This document shows positions 15,434-21,632 of a stretch of DNA of 24,090 nucleotides, piece by piece. The translations under genes and the position numbers were made by a program. Source of the stretch: Spirochaetaceae bacterium UBA1306. Its GTDB lineage: Bacteria > Spirochaetota > Spirochaetia > Treponematales > Rectinemataceae. How positions within the stretch are numbered: position 1 is the first letter of the stretch; the number at the start of each line of letters is the position of its first letter. The notes beneath the pieces are model-generated. The model had not been told where the DNA came from. It ran no database searches and saw only the letters and a program-made list of their open reading frames with translations. The stretch lies in the NCBI GenBank assembly GCA_002307245.1, contig DBTW01000214.1:3243-27332 (forward strand), written 5' to 3'.

Positions 15434-15667
15434 GTGGAACGCGATCTCGTCGAATACATCGCCAAGTCTCTCGTGGACGATCCGGCCGCCGTTTCGGTGG
15501 CCGTGGTGGAGAGCGATAAGTCAACCGTGCTAGAACTCAGGGTGGCCGCCGAGGATATCGGCAAGGTCATAGGGAAGCATGGCCGGATAGCCAAAGCTAT
15601 CCGCACCATTCTTTCCGCCTCCTCCGGCGCTTCGGACAGGCGCGTCGTCCTCGAGATCCTCGACTAA
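15434..15667 (+). CDS. khpA: KH-domain RNA-binding protein KhpA
   Basis: A 77-residue single-KH protein (YlqC/KhpA, formerly UPF0109). It binds RNA and in other bacteria partners with KhpB (Jag). The GxxG loop is GKHG (47-50) within DIGKVIGKHGRIAKAIRTIL, and the chain ends RRVVLEILD. It starts with GTG at 15434, preceded by AAGGAGG four nt upstream; no ATG is available after the rpsP stop. It lies 12 nt after rpsP in the conserved rpsP-khpA-rimM order. Confidence 0.96.
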   Translation: MERDLVEYIAKSLVDDPAAVSVAVVESDKSTVLELRVAAEDIGKVIGKHGRIAKAIRTILSASSGASDRRVVLEILD

Positions 15668-15671
15668 GTTC

Positions 15672-16217
15672 GTGGATAAGGGGCATTTCGTTATCGGTCG
15701 CCTCGGCGCTCCCAAGGGAGTCCGGGGCGACCTTAAAGTCCAATCCTATTCCGGAGAATACACCCACTTCCGCAAGCTCAAGGAAGCCGAGCTCCACGGC
15801 GAGGACGGCAGCTCGGGCGCCCCGCGGCTGCTCAAGCTTAAGGTGGCGAGGATAGAGGGCGAGGGCCCCTCCTTCACTATGGCCTTCGAGGGCTATCCCT
15901 CGCCCGAGGCCGCTCGAGCCCTTACCGGCCTCGAGATCGTCGTGCCCCGCGCCGAAGCCGCCCCCCTTAAAAAAGGCGAGTGGTATATCGCCGACCTCAT
16001 CGGCCTTTCCCTCCTCCACGGGGGCGCGGCCCTCGCCACAGTCCGCTCCGTCCTCGAGGGCGGGGCCGATCCCTGGCTGGAGGCAGTACTGCCGGCGGCG
16101 GGCCCCGGCGCAGCCGAGCGGGTCTGCCTCGTGCCCTTCCGCAAGGAATTCGTCGGCCAGGTGGACGTAGATGCGGGTACGATCGAGCTCCTAGCCCCCG
16201 AATTGCTCGACGAATGA
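15672..16217 (+). CDS. rimM: 16S rRNA processing / ribosome maturation factor RimM
   Basis: A 181-residue assembly factor that helps mature the 30S head near S19. The N-terminal RimM domain opens with FVIGRLGAPKGVRGDLKVQSYS, and the PRC-barrel half starts at KKGEWYIADLIGL (about residue 98). The GTG start at 15672 is only 4 nt after the khpA stop and has no recognisable ribosome binding site, so translation probably depends on coupling to khpA. The stop overlaps the trmD start (ATGA at 16214-16217). A Gly/Ala-rich loop around 125-145 is slightly longer than usual. Confidence 0.95.
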   Translation: MDKGHFVIGRLGAPKGVRGDLKVQSYSGEYTHFRKLKEAELHGEDGSSGAPRLLKLKVARIEGEGPSFTMAFEGYPSPEAARALTGLEIVVPRAEAAPLKKGEWYIADLIGLSLLHGGAALATVRSVLEGGADPWLEAVLPAAGPGAAERVCLVPFRKEFVGQVDVDAGTIELLAPELLDE

Positions 16218-17050
16218 AGATTACCGTCTTAAGTCTTTTTCCCGAGATCCTCCGGGGTTTTTTCGAGAGCTCCATCATGGCCAAGGCCGTCGAGCGGGGA
16301 CTCATGTCCTGCGAGCTCGTGAATATCCGCGATTACGCGATCGATAAGCACAGGAAATGCGACGACGAAGTCTTCGGCGGTGGCGCCGGCATGCTCATGC
16401 TGCCCGGCCCCTTGAGCCGCGCCCTGGAAGCGGCCGGTTCGAGCCCCTGCCCGCCGGCGGGCGAGGCCTCGCCCGAGCCGGGGGCCCGCAAGCGGACGGT
16501 CTTCGTGACGCCCTCGGGCAGGCTCTTCAACCAGGCCATGGCCGCCGAGTTCTCCCGCGAGGCCGAGCTCGTGATAGTCTGCGGCCGCTACGAGGGCGTG
16601 GACCAGCGCGTGATCGACCGCTACGTCACGGACGAGGTGTCCATCGGCGACTATGTGCTCTCCTCGGGGGAGATCGCGGCCCTCGTCCTCGTCGACGCCG
16701 TCTATCGCCTGGTGCCCGGGGTCATCTCGGGCGAATCTCTCCTGGAGGAGAGCTTCGCCGCGTCCGGGGGGGCGCGCGCCGCGGCATTGCTGGAATATCC
16801 CCAGTATACACGTCCTGCCCTTTATGATACGCTACGCGTTCCCGAGGTCTTGACTTCGGGGCACCACGCGAACATTGTCCGATGGCGCCTCAGGGAAAGC
16901 GTTAGAAAAACCCTGGCGTACCGTCCGGAGCTACTCGCGGCCGAGGGGCTTTCGTCCGAAGTGCGGAAGCTCCTGCGCGAGATAATCACCGAAGGGGGAA
17001 ACGATGAACCTAATACAGAAGATCCAGGCGCCGCAAATGATGGCCGATAG
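16214..17050 (+). CDS. trmD: tRNA (guanine-N1)-methyltransferase
   Basis: A 278-residue SPOUT methyltransferase that forms m1G37 next to the anticodon and keeps the reading frame. It starts MKITVLSLFPEILRGFF. The substrate region has FGGGAGMLM (54-62), and the SAM-binding trefoil knot is VIVCGRYEGVDQRVID followed by SIGDYVLSSGEIAALVLVD (143-161). EYPQYTRP (194-201) and TSGHHANIVRWR (214-225) are also conserved. A Pro/Gly-rich insert of about 16 residues (76-91) enlarges a surface loop. The C-terminal tail is extended and acidic and overlaps rplS by 47 nt. The start overlaps rimM. Confidence 0.97.
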   Translation: MKITVLSLFPEILRGFFESSIMAKAVERGLMSCELVNIRDYAIDKHRKCDDEVFGGGAGMLMLPGPLSRALEAAGSSPCPPAGEASPEPGARKRTVFVTPSGRLFNQAMAAEFSREAELVIVCGRYEGVDQRVIDRYVTDEVSIGDYVLSSGEIAALVLVDAVYRLVPGVISGESLLEESFAASGGARAAALLEYPQYTRPALYDTLRVPEVLTSGHHANIVRWRLRESVRKTLAYRPELLAAEGLSSEVRKLLREIITEGGNDEPNTEDPGAANDGR

Positions 17051-17384
17051 GGGCAATTTCAAGGTCGGCGACACGGTAAAAGTGCACTTCAAGATCGTCG
17101 AGGGCAAGACCGAGCGCATCCAGATATACGAGGGCCTCGTCATCGCCATGAAGAACGCCGGTATCGGAGCGACCTTTATGGTGCGCAAGATCTCCTACGG
17201 TGTCGGCGTGGAGCGCGTGTTCCCCGTCAACTCGCCCAGGATCGAGAAGGTCGAGGTCGTCCGCGCCGGCAAGGTGCGCAGGGCCAAGCTCTATTATATC
17301 CGCACCAAGGTCGGCAAGAAGTCCAAGGTCAAGGTCCTCCTCCCCAATAGGAAGGAAGAAGCCGCCCCGGAAGCCAATTCCTAA
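17004..17384 (+). CDS. rplS: 50S ribosomal protein L19
   Basis: A 126-residue protein at the subunit interface of the ribosome. It begins MNLIQKIQAP and has the family core FKVGDTVKVHFKIVEGKTER, IQIYEGLVI, VRKISYGVGVERVFPVNSP and KVRRAKLYYIR. The tail is basic and then acidic, somewhat longer than the E. coli protein. Start 17004 is preferred over ATG 17037 because the LIQKI stretch is conserved in L19 and a purine-rich AAGGGGG sequence precedes it. The first 47 nt overlap the end of trmD. Confidence 0.97.
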   Translation: MNLIQKIQAPQMMADRGNFKVGDTVKVHFKIVEGKTERIQIYEGLVIAMKNAGIGATFMVRKISYGVGVERVFPVNSPRIEKVEVVRAGKVRRAKLYYIRTKVGKKSKVKVLLPNRKEEAAPEANS

Positions 17385-17408
17385 GTCGCGAGGGTCGGCA
17401 AGCCTCCG

Positions 17409-18554
17409 ATGAGGACTCCCGGCCCGGTCAATCCTTCTCTCAGACTCGTCGATCCAAGCGCCGGCCGGGGCAAAGTCCCCGAAGCCGGCGCTCTCGTATT
17501 CGTGGCCGTGCGCGAGAAGCTCGGCAGCGAGGGCGGGACCGAGCTCTACCGCATATCCCTCGGCTCTCGCAGCCTCACTGCCCTCTCCTCGGCCCGCCTG
17601 GAGCCCGGAACGACGCTCAAGGCGAGGGTCGAGCGCTCCGGCGATGCGATATCCCTGCGCATCCTCCCTCCCGATCGCGCCGGCGGCGCGGCTCGCGAGG
17701 CAGCCCAGGCCGCTCTCTCTGCCGCAGGCCTGCCGAACGACCAGGCGGCGCGGGCCGCCCTCGGCGCCCTCCTCCGCGAGGGGGCGGCCCCCGAAGCCCG
17801 CGCCCTGTCCCGCGTGCGCCGCGCGGCCCTCCTCGAAGGGGAGGGCGGCGGGCGCAAGACCGAGCTCGCCGCGATGATGGAAGCCAAGGGCCTGCCCGCC
17901 GAGTCGGAATCCATCGAGGCCATAGCCGAGGCCCTGTCGGGCGGCGGGCGAGACGGCGCGGAGGGCGGCTGGCGGGGCGAGGACTCTCCTGGCGGCGGGC
18001 ATCGCGAGGGGCGAGGGGAGCCGAGACTCGGTCCCCTCGAACCAGGCTTCGGGCTCGAGCGGGATCTGGAGCTCGAGATACCGGAGGATGATCTTTCGCG
18101 GGCACTCGCCGGCCTATTCCGAGCGATGGCCCTGCGGGTCGGCGAGGACGGTGGCAAGCTCGCCGTATTCAATCAGCTTCGCGGCCCCGAAGGCAGTTGG
18201 GTCCTCGTCCCATTCCGCTTCTCCCTGGACGAGGTTGCTTTCGCAGGAAGCTTTAGGATACAATTACCCTACGTCCTCGGCGGGCCGGGCCGCTTCGAGG
18301 CCCGTTTTACCGCCTCGCGGGGCTCTATCCCCGGCGCGGCGATGGAGGAATGGTCGCTTTTCTCCAGCTTCGGCGGCGGCGGGCCTGCCTCGCTCATCCT
18401 CCTCGCTCCCGAGGGTAAGGCGGGGCTCGCGCGATCGCGCATCGCGGCCCTTGAAGCCAGCCTGGCCGAGCTCGGCTGTCGGCTCCGCCTGCGCGGGGCG
18501 CAAGGCACGAGTCCCCTCGATGCGGGCCTCGAGGGTTTGGACCTCGATGCCTAG
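17409..18554 (+). CDS. FliK/YlqG-like protein (flagellar hook-length control type)
   Basis: A 381-residue protein with no membrane segment. The N-terminal part (1-90) is beta-rich. The middle (about 90-215) is Ala/Arg-rich and then Gly-rich and low in complexity. The C-terminal part (about 235-365) has the FliK-like pattern: GSWVLVPFRF, FAGSFRIQLP, FEARFTAS, then LEASLAELGCRLRLRG. FliK measures hook length and switches flagellar export specificity through FlhB. Directly downstream is an FlhB-tail gene, the same arrangement as ylqG-ylqH beside the rplS cluster in Bacillus subtilis, and this supports the call. No clear ribosome binding site precedes ATG 17409, 24 nt after rplS. It overlaps the next gene by 8 nt. 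Confidence 0.7.
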   Translation: MRTPGPVNPSLRLVDPSAGRGKVPEAGALVFVAVREKLGSEGGTELYRISLGSRSLTALSSARLEPGTTLKARVERSGDAISLRILPPDRAGGAAREAAQAALSAAGLPNDQAARAALGALLREGAAPEARALSRVRRAALLEGEGGGRKTELAAMMEAKGLPAESESIEAIAEALSGGGRDGAEGGWRGEDSPGGGHREGRGEPRLGPLEPGFGLERDLELEIPEDDLSRALAGLFRAMALRVGEDGGKLAVFNQLRGPEGSWVLVPFRFSLDEVAFAGSFRIQLPYVLGGPGRFEARFTASRGSIPGAAMEEWSLFSSFGGGGPASLILLAPEGKAGLARSRIAALEASLAELGCRLRLRGAQGTSPLDAGLEGLDLDA

Positions 18555-18804
18555 GCCTAAGCCTAGGGCGGTCGCGCTCCGCTATTGGGCGGGGCTTCCA
18601 GCCCCTTTCTTGGCGGCCAAGGCCGAGGGAAGGGCCGCGCTCCGCCTCGTCGCGATAGCCGAAGAGGCGGGCGTGACCATAGTCGCGGACCCTACCTTGA
18701 CCCAGGCGGTCTTTCCGCTGGAGCTCGGGGATTATGTGCCCGAGGAGTGCTTCGAGATCGTCGCGAAGGTGTTCGCCTTCGTGAAGTCGATAGAGGAAAT
18801 ATGA
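18547..18804 (+). CDS. FlhB C-terminal-domain paralogue (FlhX/YlqH type)
   Basis: An 85-residue protein equal to the cytoplasmic domain of the flagellar export switch FlhB without its four membrane helices. RAVALRYWAGLPAPFLAAKAEG aligns with the FlhB stretch after the NPTH cleavage motif. AEEAGVTIVADPTLTQAVFP and GDYVPEECFEIVAKVFAFV match the remainder. The NPTH motif itself is missing, so the protein begins about where FlhB is cut. FlhX of epsilonproteobacteria is similar and can act with truncated FlhB. It overlaps the FliK-like gene by 8 nt, and its stop overlaps the HD-GYP start (ATGA at 18801-18804). Confidence 0.88.
   Translation: MPRPKPRAVALRYWAGLPAPFLAAKAEGRAALRLVAIAEEAGVTIVADPTLTQAVFPLELGDYVPEECFEIVAKVFAFVKSIEEI
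18550..18567 (+). other. Inverted repeat at the FliK-like/FlhB-like junction
   Basis: CCTAGGC (18550-18556), loop CTAA, GCCTAGG (18561-18567): a perfect 7-bp stem just after the FlhB-like ATG that includes the FliK-like stop codon. It would hide the start region unless opened by ribosomes finishing the upstream gene, so it may enforce translational coupling. Inference from structure. Confidence 0.5.
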
Positions 18805-19946
18805 AGAAGAGAATCGCCCTGGACCAGATCAAGCCCGGTTCCCGCTTTTCCGAGGACGTGTTCATCGACGAAAAGAACCTTCTCGTGCCCGCCAACATAG
18901 CGGTCAAGCAGAAGGACCTCGATGTCCTCAAGCGCTGGGGCGTCGCCTTCGTGATCACTGAAGGCTCCCTTCTCGACGAGGCGCCGTCCGCGGCATCCGC
19001 GGATGCCCAGGCCGCGAAGCCGAAGCCCCAGGGCTTCTCGGGCTCCAGGGAGCTCTATGTCCGCTATACGGAGCTCGTGGACCGCCTCGCCCAGGTCTTC
19101 GACAAGATCAAGAAGGCCGAAGCCGTCGAGACCAAGGCCGTCGACCAGATAGCGCAGGGGCTCCTCGCTCTCGTGAGGGACGAGCGCGACTCGGCCATAT
19201 CTGCCATCCTCGGGGCCCAGGCTGTCGGCCCGGACCTCGCCAGGGCGGGCGTCAACACGGCCATCCTCTCCGCGGTGATGGGCATCACGCTCAAGCTCCC
19301 GCCCTACAGGCTTACCTACCTCGTCACCGGGGCCCTGCTCCACGACTCCGGCATGCTCAGGATCCCCGAGGCCATCGTCAAGAAGAAGGGCGTCCTCTCC
19401 GAGGACGAGTCCCAGAAGATCCGCGCCCATCCCCTGCTCTCGTACAGGATCATCACGAAGGAGCTCATGTATCCCGACGATGTCGGGCTCGTTGGGCTCC
19501 AGCACCACGAGCGATGGGACGCCGAGGGCTATCCCCGCAAGACCACGGGCGAGGACATCGACGTCCTGGCCCGGATCGTGTCCGCCGCCGACGCCTTTGA
19601 GGCCATGGTGAGCGAGAAGCCCTACCGCAACCCGATGATCGGCTACGCCGCGATGAAGGCCCTGCTGTCCGACAATTCGAGGCGCTTCGACCCGGATATC
19701 CTCAAGGCCTTCATCAAGAGCATGGGCATCTATCCCCTGGGCTCGACCGTCCTCCTCAACAATTCGGCCATCGCCCGGGTCGTGGAGACCCACCCCGACG
19801 CCCCCCTGCGCCCGAGGCTCAGGGTGATCGTCGACGAGTTCGGCAAGAAGTACGAGGGCGACGATGGCGACGTCGTCGATCTCGTCGCCGAGAAGACCCT
19901 GTTCATCGCCCGCGCCCTGGATCCCAAGGAACTCGCGGGGGCATGA
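18801..19946 (+). CDS. HD-GYP domain protein with altered metal site
   Basis: A 381-residue protein of the c-di-GMP phosphodiesterase class. An N-terminal region of about 60 residues (MKKRIALDQIKPGSRFSEDV, similar to DUF3391-type starts) and an Ala/Pro linker precede the HD-GYP domain (about 140-340). Present are HD at 181-182, His210, HHERWDAEGYP (235-245, the GYP motif) and Asp264. However, the first metal-binding histidine of the family is Ala149 here (RAGVNTAILS where others have HSVNVAILS), and the lysine of HDxGK is Met185. Activity may be reduced or altered. It overlaps the FlhB-like and yraN genes by 4 nt each. Confidence 0.92.
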   Translation: MKKRIALDQIKPGSRFSEDVFIDEKNLLVPANIAVKQKDLDVLKRWGVAFVITEGSLLDEAPSAASADAQAAKPKPQGFSGSRELYVRYTELVDRLAQVFDKIKKAEAVETKAVDQIAQGLLALVRDERDSAISAILGAQAVGPDLARAGVNTAILSAVMGITLKLPPYRLTYLVTGALLHDSGMLRIPEAIVKKKGVLSEDESQKIRAHPLLSYRIITKELMYPDDVGLVGLQHHERWDAEGYPRKTTGEDIDVLARIVSAADAFEAMVSEKPYRNPMIGYAAMKALLSDNSRRFDPDILKAFIKSMGIYPLGSTVLLNNSAIARVVETHPDAPLRPRLRVIVDEFGKKYEGDDGDVVDLVAEKTLFIARALDPKELAGA

Positions 19947-20317
19947 ACCGCCCGGGGTCCGAGAGCAGCTCGGCCAAGGGGAGGCGAGGCGAGGACATAG
20001 CCGCCGCCTTCCTGGAGTCCGAGGGCTGGGCCATCGTGGCCCGAAATTTCCGCTGGAGGGGAGGGGAGCTCGATATCGTGGCTTCCCTCGACCCCGTCCT
20101 GGCCTTCGTCGAGGTCAAATCCTGGGATCGCGCGGGCCCTGAAGGCCTAGAATCGGCCATCGGAGCGGATAAGCGTCGTAGAATTGTCGAAACGGCTCAA
20201 ATCTTCCTCTCCCGGCATCGAGAATATAATGACTGGAGCGTTCGATTCGACGTCATCCTCGTTCGGGGAGGCGTCGTCGCCGAGCGCTATCGTTCGGCGT
20301 TTACGGGAGAGCTATGA
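19943..20317 (+). CDS. yraN: YraN/UPF0102 nuclease-fold protein
   Basis: A 124-residue protein of the UPF0102 family, with a restriction-endonuclease-like core. Gly-Arg-Arg-Gly-Glu-Asp opens the fold (13-18), and the putative active site is GELDIVA (41-47, Glu42 and Asp44) with FVEVKS (55-60, Glu57 and Lys59). The family often sits next to rnhB/trmD/rplS clusters; its role is not settled, with links to DNA repair or uptake proposed. The start overlaps the HD-GYP stop, and the stop overlaps the next start (ATGA at 20314-20317). Confidence 0.95.
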   Translation: MNRPGSESSSAKGRRGEDIAAAFLESEGWAIVARNFRWRGGELDIVASLDPVLAFVEVKSWDRAGPEGLESAIGADKRRRIVETAQIFLSRHREYNDWSVRFDVILVRGGVVAERYRSAFTGEL

Positions 20318-20631
20318 CGAGCCGAGACACTAGTGCGAAGACAGCGAAGGCGGTCCCGACGAGGCTGCCCCCGGCGGCCATGACCGTCGCCCGCAGCGTC
20401 GCGAAGCATCCTGCGCCCCGGCCGAGCGCCGCGGGCGGAACGGCCGCGGCGCTCTTCCCATCCCCCCGCAAGCGGACGGCAACGCCCTCGCGCCGTTCGG
20501 CCGCCTCGTCGAGGCGCAACGACCCGGCTCGGCTCGCCGAGCTCAAGTCCAAGCTCGGCGATGAGGACTACATGAACGGAGCCATTCTTAGGATAGCCAC
20601 GGTCCTCTCCGCCAGGCTGACGCTACGCTAA
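20314..20631 (+). CDS. Small basic protein, possibly FlgM-like at its C-terminus
   Basis: A 105-residue protein that I do not firmly recognise. Residues 1-70 are low in complexity, rich in Ala, Arg, Ser, Thr and Pro, and likely disordered. The C-terminal 35 residues (RLAELKSKLGDEDYMNGAIL, then RIATVLSARL) are predicted helical. They resemble in spacing the helix-turn-helix tail of FlgM, the anti-sigma factor exported by the flagellar system. The similarity is weak. Its place in an operon with FliK-like and FlhB-like genes fits a flagellar role. The ATGA overlap with yraN supports expression. Confidence 0.6.
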   Translation: MTSRDTSAKTAKAVPTRLPPAAMTVARSVAKHPAPRPSAAGGTAAALFPSPRKRTATPSRRSAASSRRNDPARLAELKSKLGDEDYMNGAILRIATVLSARLTLR

Positions 20632-20675
20632 GCCTCGGGCGCGCGTCGGCGCCGAAGCCCCCGGGCCTTCCATTC

Positions 20676-20681
20676 TATACT
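20676..20681 (+). promoter_or_regulatory. Candidate -10 element for the Arg/Gly-rich protein gene
   Basis: TATACT within CTATACT, about 65 nt before ATG 20747 and in the gap after the ribosomal operon. No convincing -35 element. The 115-nt gap (20632-20746) also holds GC-rich inverted repeats around 20638-20670 (GGCGC...GCGCC) without a T-run, so termination of the upstream operon here is unproven. Confidence 0.35.
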
Positions 20682-20746
20682 TCGCAGGTTTCCGAAAAAA
20701 TGCTACTGTAGTGTCCATCCCCGCTTTGGGGACGAGGAGCGCCTCG

Positions 20747-21346
20747 ATGGCCGACGATAGACCTGAAAACAAGAACGGAGCGGGCGGTCCGGATCGCTCG
20801 CGCGATGGCAATCCCCGCGAGGGGCAGGGCCGCCGGGGCGGTAGGCATCGTGGGATGAGGGGCCGGCACGGCGGTCGCGAGGGTGCCGCGCAGCCCTCCG
20901 CTCCAGAAGGGCGTCAGCCCGAGGCATCCCGAGATCGCGAAGCGGGTCGGGATGCCGGCCGTCGTCCGGCGGGCGAGGACCTTCGCCAGAATTCCCGGGC
21001 GGATGACTCTTCGCGCCAGGACGCCTCGCGGCAGGAAGCCGCGCGTGATATGCCCGCCTGCCCCCTCTGCGGGAAGCCTGTATACGATCTCTCGACCGCC
21101 ATAGCCGCCAGCCGAGAGCAGGCCGAACCAGCTCACTTCGACTGCGTGCTCGAGCGCGTCACCGCCTCCGAGACCCTCGCCGCCGGCGAGAAGCTTGTCT
21201 ATCTCGGCTCGGGAAGCTTCGGGGTCGTCACGTTCAAGGACAAGAACGAGAGCGCCTTCACGGTGCTTCGTCGCGTCCAATGGGAGAAAGAGGGCGAGAA
21301 AAAGGACTGGAGAAAGGGCTTGTCCTCAAGGATCCAGAACCTGTAG
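20747..21346 (+). CDS. Arg/Gly-rich protein with C-terminal CxxC...HxxC metal site
   Basis: A 199-residue protein of unknown function. Residues 1-100 are highly charged and disordered, with RG-type runs (GRRGGRHRGMRGRHGGREG at 28-46) like RNA-binding RGG tails. Residues 102-199 form a compact domain. CPLCG (105-109) and HFDC (130-133) give a probable zinc site, followed by beta strands (EKLVYLGSGSFGVVTFKD) and a basic end. I chose ATG 20747, preceded by GAGGAG with 7 nt spacing, rather than GTG 20711. A nucleic-acid-binding role is plausible from composition but unproven. It is probably monocistronic. Confidence 0.75.
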   Translation: MADDRPENKNGAGGPDRSRDGNPREGQGRRGGRHRGMRGRHGGREGAAQPSAPEGRQPEASRDREAGRDAGRRPAGEDLRQNSRADDSSRQDASRQEAARDMPACPLCGKPVYDLSTAIAASREQAEPAHFDCVLERVTASETLAAGEKLVYLGSGSFGVVTFKDKNESAFTVLRRVQWEKEGEKKDWRKGLSSRIQNL

Positions 21347-21632
21347 GACAGAATGTTGTTTAAAGCTTCTCCTTTTGCGGCCGCATATCCAGAATGGAGG
21401 CGGCAAGCCTTTGGAGGGCAGAAGGGGATCTGGAGCTCTTCATAGCTCTAAAGCAAAGCCAGGCTTGCCTCCCGATTGAAACCGCAACAAGCTTCGAGGA
21501 GCTTCATATTTGTAACTATGTGTAAAAATTACCTACCTTTGTGTGTTATTTCATTTTGATAAAAATGTTTAATTAGTTGACATCGGAACTGAAAAAAACT
21601 ATTCATAGCCATCTCGCAGTTCGGAGGGATGC
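21347..21632 (+). other. Gene-free region with nested inverted repeats and an AT-rich promoter zone
   Basis: A 286-bp gap in two parts. The first (about 21375-21510) has nested complementary segments: TTGCGG 21375-21380 with CCGCAA 21482-21487; GGAGGC 21396-21401 and AAGCCT 21405-21410 with AGGCTTGCCTCC 21461-21472; an inner GAGCT...AGCTC hairpin near 21433-21448; and AAGCT...AGCTT near 21490-21505. Together they suggest a rod-like RNA of about 130 nt, either free-standing or in the 3' UTR of the preceding gene. The second part (about 21510-21605) is very AT-rich and holds the promoter of the binding-protein gene. No RNA family is recognised. Confidence 0.45.
21577..21605 (+). promoter_or_regulatory. 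Candidate promoter of the binding-protein gene
   Basis: A consensus TTGACA (21577-21582), 17-nt spacer, then a weak -10 TATTCA (21600-21605). The leader to ATG 21633 is about 20 nt and contains GGAGGG. The perfect -35 with a poor -10 may point to an activator. Confidence 0.5.

Noticed and set aside
21375..21510. Structured region as SRP RNA or a glycine riboswitch
   Set aside because: The conserved SRP apical-loop sequence and glycine-aptamer core are not found, so only an unnamed structured region is reported.
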